DNA from: Actinomadura sp. K4S16
GTDB lineage: Bacteria > Actinomycetota > Actinomycetes > Streptosporangiales > Streptosporangiaceae
Length of the DNA: 64,000 nt
Direction: 5' to 3'
NCBI RefSeq assembly: GCF_008327685.1
Contig: NZ_BDDE01000010.1
Location: 496,001-560,000 of the forward strand
A program made the position numbers and the translations under genes. This document shows, one piece after another, positions 8,540 to 15,618 of the stretch. A model generated the notes under the pieces. The model did not search any database. It saw only the letters and a program-made list of their open reading frames with translations, and had not been told where the DNA came from. The stretch's first letter is position 1, and every line of letters begins with the position of its first letter.

Positions 8540-9205
8540 TCACGTATCCAGGACGTAGCCGACGCCGCGCACCGTCCGGATGGGGCTGCCGTCCCCGAGT
8601 TTGGCCCGCAACTGCGCGACGTGGACGTCGACGGTGCGGCTTCCGGCGCCGGCGCCCGGCCCCCACGCGGCGTCGAGGAGCTGCTCGCGGGTGAAGACGC
8701 GGCCGGGGTTGGCCATCAGGAACTCGAGGAGGTCGAACTCGGTGACGGTGAGGGCGACGCGGCGGTCGCCGACGACGGCCGCCCGGTCGCGCGGGTCGAG
8801 GGCGATCCGTCCGGCGCGCAGGGGTCCGGGCGCCTCGGCGGGGCCGCCGGCGCGCAGGGCCTCGGCGACGGCGGCGACGAGGACGCGGGGCCCGAAGGGC
8901 CGGTCGACGCGGTGGTCGCCGAGCAGGTGCGCGACCGCCGGGTCGACGGGGCCGGTGACGGCGACGACGGGCGCGGGCCGGGCGGCGTCGGCGACGCGCC
9001 GGTACAGGTCGGCGGGCAGCGCGGAGGTGGACAGGTCCAGGACGACGACGTCGGGCCGGCGGCGCTCCGCGGCGGCGGCCGCCCCGGCGGGGTCGCCCTC
9101 GATCTCGACGTCGAAGCCCTCCCGGGCGAGGTAGCGGCGTTCCAGCTCGGCGACGGCCGGGTCGTGCTCGACCACGAGCACGACCCCGCCACCGTCGGCG
9201 CTCAC
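8540..9205 (-). CDS. Atypical OmpR/PhoB-type response regulator
   Basis: 221-aa protein with an N-terminal receiver-like domain (about 1-115) and a C-terminal winged helix (about 125-221) ending in the usual IRTVRGVGYVLDT. The phospho-acceptor Asp57 (VVVLDLS) and switch Thr84 are there. The acidic pair is Glu13/Asp15 with a His between, and the invariant Lys is replaced by Arg102 (DRPFGP). These changes suggest weak or non-canonical phosphorylation. No histidine kinase is nearby. The GTG start at 9205 overlaps the stop of the upstream membrane protein (GTGA), which fixes the start against a longer frame. The winged helix should bind direct repeats; targets are unknown. Confidence 0.85.
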   Translation of the reverse strand: MSADGGGVVLVVEHDPAVAELERRYLAREGFDVEIEGDPAGAAAAAERRRPDVVVLDLSTSALPADLYRRVADAARPAPVVAVTGPVDPAVAHLLGDHRVDRPFGPRVLVAAVAEALRAGGPAEAPGPLRAGRIALDPRDRAAVVGDRRVALTVTEFDLLEFLMANPGRVFTREQLLDAAWGPGAGAGSRTVDVHVAQLRAKLGDGSPIRTVRGVGYVLDT

Positions 9206-9777
9206 GACCGCTCGTGCGCGGTCGGGTCCTCGCCGCGGTCGAGCGACTTCCACATGGCGGACGGGTCGTCCTCCGCCGCCCGGCGCGGCGCGGCGCGCTC
9301 GTACCGGGCCGACATCCCAGGCCAGTGCGCAGAGCGCACGGCGGTAAGCATTCCGGCCACGACAAGCACGACCCCACCGGCCACGGACACCACCCACCAC
9401 AGGTTGACGTCCAGCAGGGGATGCGCGCCGAGCCTCAGCAAAGCACTCTTGTCACCGGCGGCCGCAAGCACACTGGACCGCTGAACGGCCACCGTGGACG
9501 CGTAGGCGATACCGACCCCGAACAGGGCGATGAGCACCCCGACCCCAGCCCGAACCCGCCCCCGCGTAGCCAACAACGCCGCAAGCCCAGCAAGCCCGGC
9601 CCACCCCAACGCCCCAGGCGCACCCCCGAGGTCGCCCCCGGTCAACTGCTGGGTGAACGGCGTAATGGACCCCTGCGCCTTGACAGTGGCCCAGGTACGC
9701 CCAGCGGCGAGCAGCACAAGCCCGGCCCCCGCAGCGCACAACACCGCGGTCAGCCCGCGTTCACGCCCAGGCGTCAC
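9202..9777 (-). CDS. Trp biosynthesis-associated membrane protein (TIGR02234 type)
   Basis: 191-aa protein with four membrane helices that matches the family normally located just after trpE in actinobacteria. The first helix is followed by the conserved RTWATVKAQG region (about 27-36) with outside residues up to the GGxLG-like segment; helices follow at about 50-68, 77-94 and 128-148, and the C-terminus is a charged tail. Function unknown; it is assumed to relate to tryptophan metabolism only by context. Here no trpE precedes it: upstream is a repeat-rich non-coding stretch. The GTG start overlaps the stop of a possible 25-codon ORF. Confidence 0.85.
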   Translation of the reverse strand: MTPGRERGLTAVLCAAGAGLVLLAAGRTWATVKAQGSITPFTQQLTGGDLGGAPGALGWAGLAGLAALLATRGRVRAGVGVLIALFGVGIAYASTVAVQRSSVLAAAGDKSALLRLGAHPLLDVNLWWVVSVAGGVVLVVAGMLTAVRSAHWPGMSARYERAAPRRAAEDDPSAMWKSLDRGEDPTAHERS

Positions 9778-9851
9778 AAGGCGCCCCGCTCAAGGCCCAC
9801 CACTGGCACACCGACCTGCCGGACCACCATTTCGGACGTTCCCACGGACAT
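9774..9851 (-). CDS. Possible 25-codon coupling ORF upstream of the Trp-associated membrane protein
   Basis: The ATG at 9851 lies 7 nt after a TANNNT box (TAAACT), suggesting a leaderless message; a weak TTGGGG box is 16 nt further up. The frame encodes 25 residues without Trp and stops at 9774 inside a GTGA overlap with the next gene, the arrangement used for translational coupling across this window. It may simply deliver ribosomes to the membrane-protein start, or be what is left after loss of trpE. No homology recognised. Confidence 0.35.
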   Translation of the reverse strand: MSVGTSEMVVRQVGVPVVGLERGAL

Positions 9852-9976
9852 GCACCTGAGTTTATTGCAGCCGTACGAACCCCCAACGACCCCCCAGCCC
9901 AACCCCGCAGACACCACAACTCCCAGCCCCCGACCCGAGCTTCAAGCAAAGCAAGCCCCCCGCCAGCCCCACCCCC

Positions 9977-10325
9977 AGGGCCGCCAGGCCCGGAGTACAA
10001 ACCAGCCGGACACGAGACCAAGGGCCGCCAGGCCCGAAGGCCGGAACGATCACGGACACGAGGCCGGGCCGCCAGGCCCGGAGTACAAACCATCGCGGAC
10101 GCGAGGCCGAGGGCCGCCAGGCCCGAAGGACGACCCCGCCGCGGACGCGAGGCCCAGGGCCGCCAGGCCCGAAGGACGACCCCGCCGCGGACGCGAGGCC
10201 CAGGGCCGCCAGGCCCGAAGGACGACCCCGCCGCGGACCCGAGGCCCAGGGCCGCCAGGCCCGAAGGACGACCCCGCCGCGGACCCGAGGCCCAGGGCCG
10301 CCAGGCCCGAAGGCCGGCAGGCACG
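9977..10325. repeat. 46-bp tandem repeat array with a hairpin in each unit
   Basis: Four successive units of exactly 46 bp start at 10110, 10156, 10202 and 10248, with a partial unit at 10294. Degenerate units of 44-45 bp precede them from 9977, 10021 and 10065, about eight in all. Each carries GGGCCGCCAGGCCCGAAGG, whose GGGCC/GGCCC arms make a small hairpin. The units are near-identical between 10110 and 10293, which suggests recent expansion. All six frames are open because of GC content, but nothing indicates coding. The same hairpin core recurs at 10492-10506 and 34422-34436. Confidence 0.9.
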
Positions 10326-10382
10326 GGGAGGGACGCACCGACGCCAGCCACCGCCGCAACCACGCGACGACCTGTATCCGTG

Positions 10383-10506
10383 GCGATCGCGTCCAAAGGC
10401 AGGTTCGAGCGAAGCAAGAACCTGATCGCGAAGCGAGCCGCAAGGCGAGACGAAGCGATGCCAGCGATCGCCCGCGTTTATCGACGATGGAGGGCCGCCA
10501 AGGCCC
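10383..10506 (+). repeat. Dispersed composite repeat, copy A
   Basis: An 89-bp block (10383-10471), bounded at each end by the palindrome GCGATCGC, matches 34459-34547 on the opposite strand at 80 of 89 positions with no gaps. After a 20-nt spacer comes a GGGCC/GGCCC hairpin (10492-10506); copy B has the same hairpin after 22 nt. The shared open frame is not conserved: all nine differences change amino acids. It lies between the 46-bp array and the terminator of the cold-shock gene. No transposase is nearby. Confidence 0.85.
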
Positions 10507-10532
10507 GAAGAAGGAGAAAAACGCAATTAAAC

Positions 10533-10569
10533 AGAGCCCGCCTCCCCCTGGCGGTGGGGGGCGGGCTCT
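10533..10569 (-). terminator. Strong intrinsic terminator of the cold-shock gene
   Basis: A perfect 10-bp outer stem (AGAGCCCGCC with GGCGGGCTCT) and inner CCCC/GGGG pairs form a stable hairpin 22 nt past the stop of the cold-shock gene. On the minus strand it is followed by GTTTAATTGCGTTTTT, a T-rich tract that is conspicuous in this GC-rich sequence. Confidence 0.9.
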
Positions 10570-10590
10570 GCCACGTACGGCTGGCGGGCG

Positions 10591-10797
10591 TTACAGGGGG
10601 ACGACCTGGTCGGCCTGCGGGCCACGGTTACCCTGCGTGACCTCGAACTGGACGCGCTGGTTCTCGTCCAGGGTGCGGTACCCGGAGCTCTGGATGGCCG
10701 AGTAGTGCACGAAGACGTCCGGCCCGCCGCCGTCCACGGCGATGAAGCCGAAGCCCTTCTCGGCGTTGAACCACTTCACGGTGCCCTGCTGGGGCAT
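10591..10797 (-). CDS. Cold-shock domain protein
   Basis: 68-aa single-domain OB-fold protein that binds single-stranded nucleic acid and acts as an RNA chaperone or antiterminator. Both RNP motifs are visible: [15 protein letters not shown] (residues 5-19, RNP1 KGFGFI) and DVFVHYSAI (27-35, RNP2). The C-terminal [13 protein letters not shown] is typical of actinobacterial CspA-like proteins. The start is ATG at 10797 with AAGGAGAAAG upstream. A 5' untranslated region with a hairpin near 10897-10922 may control expression. It is monocistronic, with its own strong terminator. Confidence 0.95.
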   Translation of the reverse strand: MPQQGTVKWFNAEKGFGFIAVDGGGPDVFVHYSAIQSSGYRTLDENQRVQFEVTQGNRGPQADQVVPL

Positions 10798-10896
10798 GTC
10801 TTTCTCCTTGCGGCAAAACCTGGGCCCACACCTCGCGGGCCCGTGCGGTCGCTGCGGAACGCTCTCGCCCCCGGTACGGTCCCGGAAAAGCCAAAA

Positions 10897-10922
10897 CGCC
10901 CGCTGCCATCAGTTCGCGGGCG
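10897..10922 (-). promoter_or_regulatory. Hairpin plus T run in the leader of the cold-shock gene
   Basis: On the minus strand CGCCCGC and GCGGGCG form a 7-bp stem with a 12-nt loop, directly followed by TTTT. It lies 100 nt upstream of the cold-shock start and about 120 nt past the stop of the TIGR03085 gene. It could end transcription of that gene or attenuate the cold-shock message. Confidence 0.45.
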
Positions 10923-11044
10923 TCTGCACGATCGAGAACCACGACTGCAACCGACAGCCCCACCGTATCACCGCTTCCGCGTAAAGCGGAGGAGCCGCAA
11001 CACTTGCGTTTCTCCTCTCGGCGAACCCTGCCGTTACCTGCCCG

Positions 11045-11734
11045 TTAAAGACTCCAACCCGTCTCGGTCAGGGTCTTGACAGCGTCCGTGGCGCCGGTGA
11101 GGCGGACCTTCGCGACGTCCCGGCGGCCCAGTGCCCACAGGACCAGTTCGCCTACCGGGCCATGTACGCGGACGGCTCCGCGGCCGCCGCCGGACACCCG
11201 GACGGCCCGCCCGTCGGGTTGGACGAAGGTTACCTCGACCTGAACTTTTCGTAGGACAAAGCGGGCAATTCTTATCCTTCGCCAGAGGAGTTCTTCGAGT
11301 TCCGGCGAGAGGTCGCGAGGCTCCCAGTCGGGACGCGCGCGCCGGATGTCCTCATGGTGAACAAAGAACTCGACGGCGTTGGCGTTTTTGTCGACTCCGG
11401 GAAGGGCGTAGGGCGAGAACTTCGGCGGCCCCTGCGCGAACCGTTCCACCAGCCGTTCGAACGGCACCGCGCGGGCCGTTCGCCGCCGTACGCGCTCGGT
11501 GTAGAAGGACAGCGGGGGCAGCAGGATCCCGGGGGCGGCGTCGGGGCGCCCCTCGCGGACGACCAGATGGGCGGCCAGGTCGCGGGCGTCCCAGCCCGCG
11601 CACTCGGTGGGCGCGTCCGGACCCGCCTCGGCCAGCGCGGCGGCCAGCTCCAGCCGTTCGCGGCGGACCGGGCCGGGGGCCTCCGGGCCGGAACCGTCCC
11701 GCTTCGGGGCGGGGTCGTCCTCGGGCGTGCTCAT
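11045..11734 (-). CDS. TIGR03085-type maleylpyruvate isomerase-family protein
   Basis: 229-aa protein of the DinB/mycothiol-dependent maleylpyruvate isomerase-like superfamily. The N-terminal helical bundle shows RRERLELAAALAEAGPDAPT and then ECAGWDARDLAAHLVVRE, the usual tryptophan-ARD-LxAHL motif whose His would bind metal. The second metal-site region is FFVHHEDIRRA (about 132-142). Substrate is unknown; the family often works with mycothiol. The ATG at 11734 lies 6 nt after a TACGAT -10 box, so the message is probably leaderless. In Streptomyces this gene lies next to hisI and trpE, both missing here. Confidence 0.85.
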   Translation of the reverse strand: MSTPEDDPAPKRDGSGPEAPGPVRRERLELAAALAEAGPDAPTECAGWDARDLAAHLVVREGRPDAAPGILLPPLSFYTERVRRRTARAVPFERLVERFAQGPPKFSPYALPGVDKNANAVEFFVHHEDIRRARPDWEPRDLSPELEELLWRRIRIARFVLRKVQVEVTFVQPDGRAVRVSGGGRGAVRVHGPVGELVLWALGRRDVAKVRLTGATDAVKTLTETGWSL

Positions 11735-11872
11735 CGACCGATCGTAGGCCGTGGCGGGCCGGCCGGGAATAAGCGCGCCGGCCGGATGGTAGGCAATATC
11801 CAGCCCCGCAAACCCCCCGGCGCGGTCGCGAGGGGGCCATTTCCCGGGTACCGCCGTGATCGAGGAGTCGCC

Positions 11873-13726
11873 GTGCCACCTGCGTCCAGACGCGTCAGTC
11901 CCCATGTCCTCCGGGAGGGCATGGGCGTCCTGTGGGTGGCGGTGAAGGCGGAGCCGCGGGTGTTCACGCTGTCGGTGCTCGCGAGCGCCCTGTACGCGGC
12001 GATGACCGTGGGGACCGCGCAGGTCCTGGGCTGGGCGACCGGCCACGTCGTGCTGCCCGCGTTCGAGTCGGGGCACACGACCGCCGGGGCGCTGTCCGGG
12101 GCGGCGGCCCTCGTCCTGGCGGTGGCGCTGCTGAAGGCGCTCGGCGTCGCGGGGCGCCGGTTCTACGCGGGGCTCATGCAGTACCGCCTGCAGGCGTCCT
12201 ACAGGCGCGCGGTGACCCGGCAGTACCTGCGGCTTCCGCTGGCGTGGCACCACCGGCACCCGACCGGGCAGCTGCTGTCGAACGCCAACGCCGACGTCGA
12301 GGCGGTGTGGGCGCCGATCGCGCCGCTGCCGATGGCGGTCGGCGTCGTGTTCATGCTGCTGATCGCCGCGGTGTCGATCCTGTTCACCGACCTGGTCGTG
12401 GCCGGGGTCGGGTTCCTCGTGTTCCCGGCGGTCGCCCTGATCAACGTGGTGTACCAGCGGCGGCTGTCCCCGGTGGCGACCCGCGCGCAGCAGCTGCGGG
12501 CGGAGGTCAGCGAGGTCGCGCACGAGAGCTTCGAGGGCGGCCTGGTGGTCAAGACCCTCGGCCGGGAGGCGTCGGAGACGGAGCGGTTCGCCGAGCGGGC
12601 GCGGGAGCTGCGGGACGCCAACATCGCGGTCGGCCGCATCCGCGGGCTGTTCGACCCGGTGCTGGAGGCGCTGCCGAACCTCGGGGTGCTGGCCGTCCTG
12701 CTGATCGGGTCGCTGCGGCTGGAGTCGGGCGCGATGTCGCCGGGCGACCTGGTGAACGTCGCCTACCTGTTCACGCTGCTGTCGTGGCCGATCCGTGCGC
12801 TGGGCTGGGTGCTGGGCGAGGTGCCGCGCAGCGTCGTCGGGTGGCAGCGCGTCCGCGGCGTCCTGGACGCGACGGGGTCCCTGCCGTTCGGGGACGCCTC
12901 GCTGGACGCGCCGGAGGGCGCGGCGACCGAGCTCCAGGTCCGGGAGGTCAGGTTCGCCTACGAGGACGCGAGCGGCGGGTCGGACTCGCGGCACCGCGTC
13001 CTGCACGACGTGTCGTTCGCCGCGTCGCCCGGCCGGACGATCGCGGTCGTCGGGCCGACGGGGTCGGGCAAGTCCACGCTCACCTCGCTGCTCGTCCGGC
13101 TGGTCGATCCGGCGGACGGGTCCGTCCTGCTGGACGGCGTCGACCTCCGGGACGTGCGGCGCGGCGGGGTCGCGGCGACGGCGGCGCTCGTCCCGCAGCA
13201 GACGTTCCTGTTCGACGACACCGTGCGCGGCAACGTGACGCTCGGCCTCGACGTCCCGGACGAGCGGGTCTGGGAGGCGCTGCGGCTCGCCCAGGCCGAG
13301 GGGTTCGTCGCGGCCCTCGCGGACGGGCTCGACACGAGGGTGGGCGAGCGCGGGGCGACCCTGTCGGGCGGCCAGCGCCAGCGGCTCGCGCTGGCGCGGG
13401 CGCTGGTGCGGCGGCCCCGGCTGCTCGTCCTGGACGACGCGACGTCCAGCGTCGACCCGCAGGTCGAGGCGCGCATCCTGCAGAGCCTGCGGGAGGCCCA
13501 GACCGGCGAGTCCGGCGGCGCGACCGTCGTGGTGGTCGCCTACCGCAAGGCCACGATCTCGCTCGCCGACGAGGTCGTCTACATGGAGCACGGCCGCGTC
13601 ATCGCGCGCGGCTCCCACACCGAACTGCTGGAGAGCTCCGAGGGCTACCGCAACCTCGTCAACGCCTACGAGCGGGCCGAGGCGGAGCAGGAAGCGGTCG
13701 AGGGCGGCGAGGAGGCCCTGGCATGA
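11873..13726 (+). CDS. ABC exporter half-transporter, degenerate-site subunit
   Basis: 617-aa fused membrane and ATPase subunit of a type IV (ABCB-like) exporter. Six membrane helices cover about 25-330. The ATPase has Walker A GPTGSGKST (about 394), signature LSGGQRQRL (about 497) and Walker B LLVLDDATS (about 517), where the catalytic Glu is Asp. The switch His is Tyr (VVAYRK, about 555). Its Walker motifs thus form the non-hydrolytic site with the weak signature of its partner. The start is GTG at 11873 with GAGGAG upstream. It overlaps the partner gene by ATGA. Substrate unknown. Confidence 0.92.
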   Translation: MPPASRRVSPHVLREGMGVLWVAVKAEPRVFTLSVLASALYAAMTVGTAQVLGWATGHVVLPAFESGHTTAGALSGAAALVLAVALLKALGVAGRRFYAGLMQYRLQASYRRAVTRQYLRLPLAWHHRHPTGQLLSNANADVEAVWAPIAPLPMAVGVVFMLLIAAVSILFTDLVVAGVGFLVFPAVALINVVYQRRLSPVATRAQQLRAEVSEVAHESFEGGLVVKTLGREASETERFAERARELRDANIAVGRIRGLFDPVLEALPNLGVLAVLLIGSLRLESGAMSPGDLVNVAYLFTLLSWPIRALGWVLGEVPRSVVGWQRVRGVLDATGSLPFGDASLDAPEGAATELQVREVRFAYEDASGGSDSRHRVLHDVSFAASPGRTIAVVGPTGSGKSTLTSLLVRLVDPADGSVLLDGVDLRDVRRGGVAATAALVPQQTFLFDDTVRGNVTLGLDVPDERVWEALRLAQAEGFVAALADGLDTRVGERGATLSGGQRQRLALARALVRRPRLLVLDDATSSVDPQVEARILQSLREAQTGESGGATVVVVAYRKATISLADEVVYMEHGRVIARGSHTELLESSEGYRNLVNAYERAEAEQEAVEGGEEALA

Positions 13727-15537
13727 CGGTGATCGACACGGCTTCGAAGCCGAGCAGCGCCCCCGGACTGAGCGACACCGCCGCGGAGGGCGCGATCAGC
13801 ACGCTGCGGCGCGGGCTGCGGCTGAGCCCGGAGTTCCGGGCCGGCCTCGCCGGGACCCTGGCGCTCGCGCTGGTGTCGACGGCCGGGCGCGTGGTGGTGC
13901 CCGTCGCCGTCCAGCAGACGATCGACAAGGGACTCGGGCGCCCGGACGGGCCCGACATCGCCTTCATCCGGACGGCGGTGCTGCTGTGCGCGGCGGCAGT
14001 TCTGGTGACGGCCGTGTGCGCGTACCTGATGAACGTGCGCCTGTACAGGACGTCCGAGGGCGGCCTGGCGTCGCTGCGGATCCGGGCGTTCCGGCACGTC
14101 CACGACCTGTCGATGCTCACCCAGAGCGGGGAGCGGCGGGGCGCGCTGGTGTCGCGGGTGACCGGCGACGTCGACCAGATCAGCCAGTTCATGCAGTCGG
14201 GCGGGCTGATGTTCATCGTGTCGATCGGGCAGCTGGTCGTCGCGAGCGTGCTGATGGTGGTCTACTCGTGGCCGCTCGCGCTGCTGGTGTGGGCGGCGTT
14301 CTTCCCGCTGGCGTTCGCGCTGCGCCGCTTCCAGCGGATCCTGTCGAGGGCGTACATGCGGGTGCGGGAGCGGATGGGCGACCTGTTGGCGGCGGTCAGC
14401 GAGTCGGTCGTGGGCGCCCCGGTCATCCGCGCCTACGCCTCGGAGGAGCGCACGGGCCGGCGGGTGGACGAGACCGTGGAGGCCTACCGGTCGGCGCAGA
14501 CCCGGGCCCAGGCGATGGTCGCGCTCACGTTCCCGGTCAGCGAGCTGGTGGCGGCCTTCGCCACCGCCGCCGTCGTCATCGCCGGGACGCTGCTCGGCGT
14601 CGCCGGGGAGGTGTCGGCGGGGCGGCTCGTCGCGTTCCTGTTCCTGGTCACGCTGTTCGTCAGCCCGATGCAGACGGCCACCGAGGTCCTGAACGAGGCG
14701 CAGAACGCGATCGCGGGCTGGCGGCGGGTGCTCGGCGTCCTGGACACCGTCCCGGACGTGGCCGACCCCGGCGAGGCGGGCGAGACGCTGCCGCGCGGCC
14801 CCATCGAGGTGCGGTTCGAGTCGGTGGGGTTCGCCTACCCGGGCGGGCCGCCCGTCCTGCACGACGTGAACGTCGAGATCGCGCCGCGCGGCCGCGTCGC
14901 GATCGTCGGGCAGACCGGGTCGGGCAAGACGACGTTCGCCAAGCTCCTCACCCGGCTCATGGACCCGGTGTCCGGCCGCGTCCTGGTGGACGGCGTGCCA
15001 CTCGACCGCGTCCGGTTCTCGTCGCTGCGCGAGCGGATCGTCATGGTGCCGCAGGACGGGTTCCTGTTCGACGCCTCGCTCGCCGACAACATCCGGTACG
15101 GGCGGCCGGACGCGTCCGACGACGACCTCGTCCTCGCGCTGACCGAGCTGGGCCTGGCCGACTGGCTGGACGGCCTCCCGCAGGGCCTCGCCACGCCCGT
15201 GGGGCAGCGCGGCGAGTCGCTGTCGGCGGGCGAGCGGCAGCTCGTCGCGCTGGCCCGCGCCTACATCGCCGACCCGGACCTGCTCGTCCTGGACGAGGCG
15301 ACCTCCGCGGTGGACCCGGCGACCGAGGTCCGGCTCCAGCGGGCGCTGGACGGCGTGACGCGGGGCCGCACGGCGATCTCGATCGCGCACCGGCTGTCCA
15401 CGGCCGAGGCGGCGGACGAGGTGATCGTGTTCGAGGCGGGGCGGATCGTCCAGCGCGGCCCGCACGCCGAACTCGTCGCCGAGCCCGGCGTCTACGCCGA
15501 TCTGCACGCGTCCTGGATCGCCCAGCGGAGCCTGTGA
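13723..15537 (+). CDS. ABC exporter half-transporter, catalytic-site subunit
   Basis: 604-aa partner of the preceding gene, coupled by an ATGA overlap. Membrane helices occupy about 45-340. Walker A is GQTGSGKTT (about 397), Walker B is LLVLDEATSAVD with the catalytic Glu kept, and the switch is IAHRLST. Its signature is LSAGERQ instead of LSGGQ. In a heterodimer that altered signature faces the Walker motifs of the first subunit, so all degenerate residues fall in the same site, as in TM287/288-like exporters. The pair probably exports a drug, lipid or peptide. Confidence 0.92.
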   Translation: MTVIDTASKPSSAPGLSDTAAEGAISTLRRGLRLSPEFRAGLAGTLALALVSTAGRVVVPVAVQQTIDKGLGRPDGPDIAFIRTAVLLCAAAVLVTAVCAYLMNVRLYRTSEGGLASLRIRAFRHVHDLSMLTQSGERRGALVSRVTGDVDQISQFMQSGGLMFIVSIGQLVVASVLMVVYSWPLALLVWAAFFPLAFALRRFQRILSRAYMRVRERMGDLLAAVSESVVGAPVIRAYASEERTGRRVDETVEAYRSAQTRAQAMVALTFPVSELVAAFATAAVVIAGTLLGVAGEVSAGRLVAFLFLVTLFVSPMQTATEVLNEAQNAIAGWRRVLGVLDTVPDVADPGEAGETLPRGPIEVRFESVGFAYPGGPPVLHDVNVEIAPRGRVAIVGQTGSGKTTFAKLLTRLMDPVSGRVLVDGVPLDRVRFSSLRERIVMVPQDGFLFDASLADNIRYGRPDASDDDLVLALTELGLADWLDGLPQGLATPVGQRGESLSAGERQLVALARAYIADPDLLVLDEATSAVDPATEVRLQRALDGVTRGRTAISIAHRLSTAEAADEVIVFEAGRIVQRGPHAELVAEPGVYADLHASWIAQRSL

Positions 15538-15618
15538 CGGGTTCCACAGGGCGTCTTCCTGGGTAAACGCGGGCTAAAGCACTTGCCCGATATCTGGTTC
15601 GGTGCGCATTCTGCTGGG

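Noticed and set aside
9961..10325. The 46-bp array as a CRISPR
   Set aside because: The whole 46-bp unit repeats with no unique spacers, units are GC-rich with internal hairpins, and no cas genes are present.
10380..10640. Reading frame with AIASKGRFERS shared with the frame at 34398-34619 as a small protein family
   Set aside because: All nine nucleotide differences between the two copies change an amino acid, so there is no sign of protein-level selection. The shared frame follows from the DNA repeat.
11932..15537. A single 1201-codon frame across the ABC exporter genes
   Set aside because: Its first 600 codons are an out-of-frame shadow of subunit 1. The real second gene starts at 13723 with an ATGA overlap.
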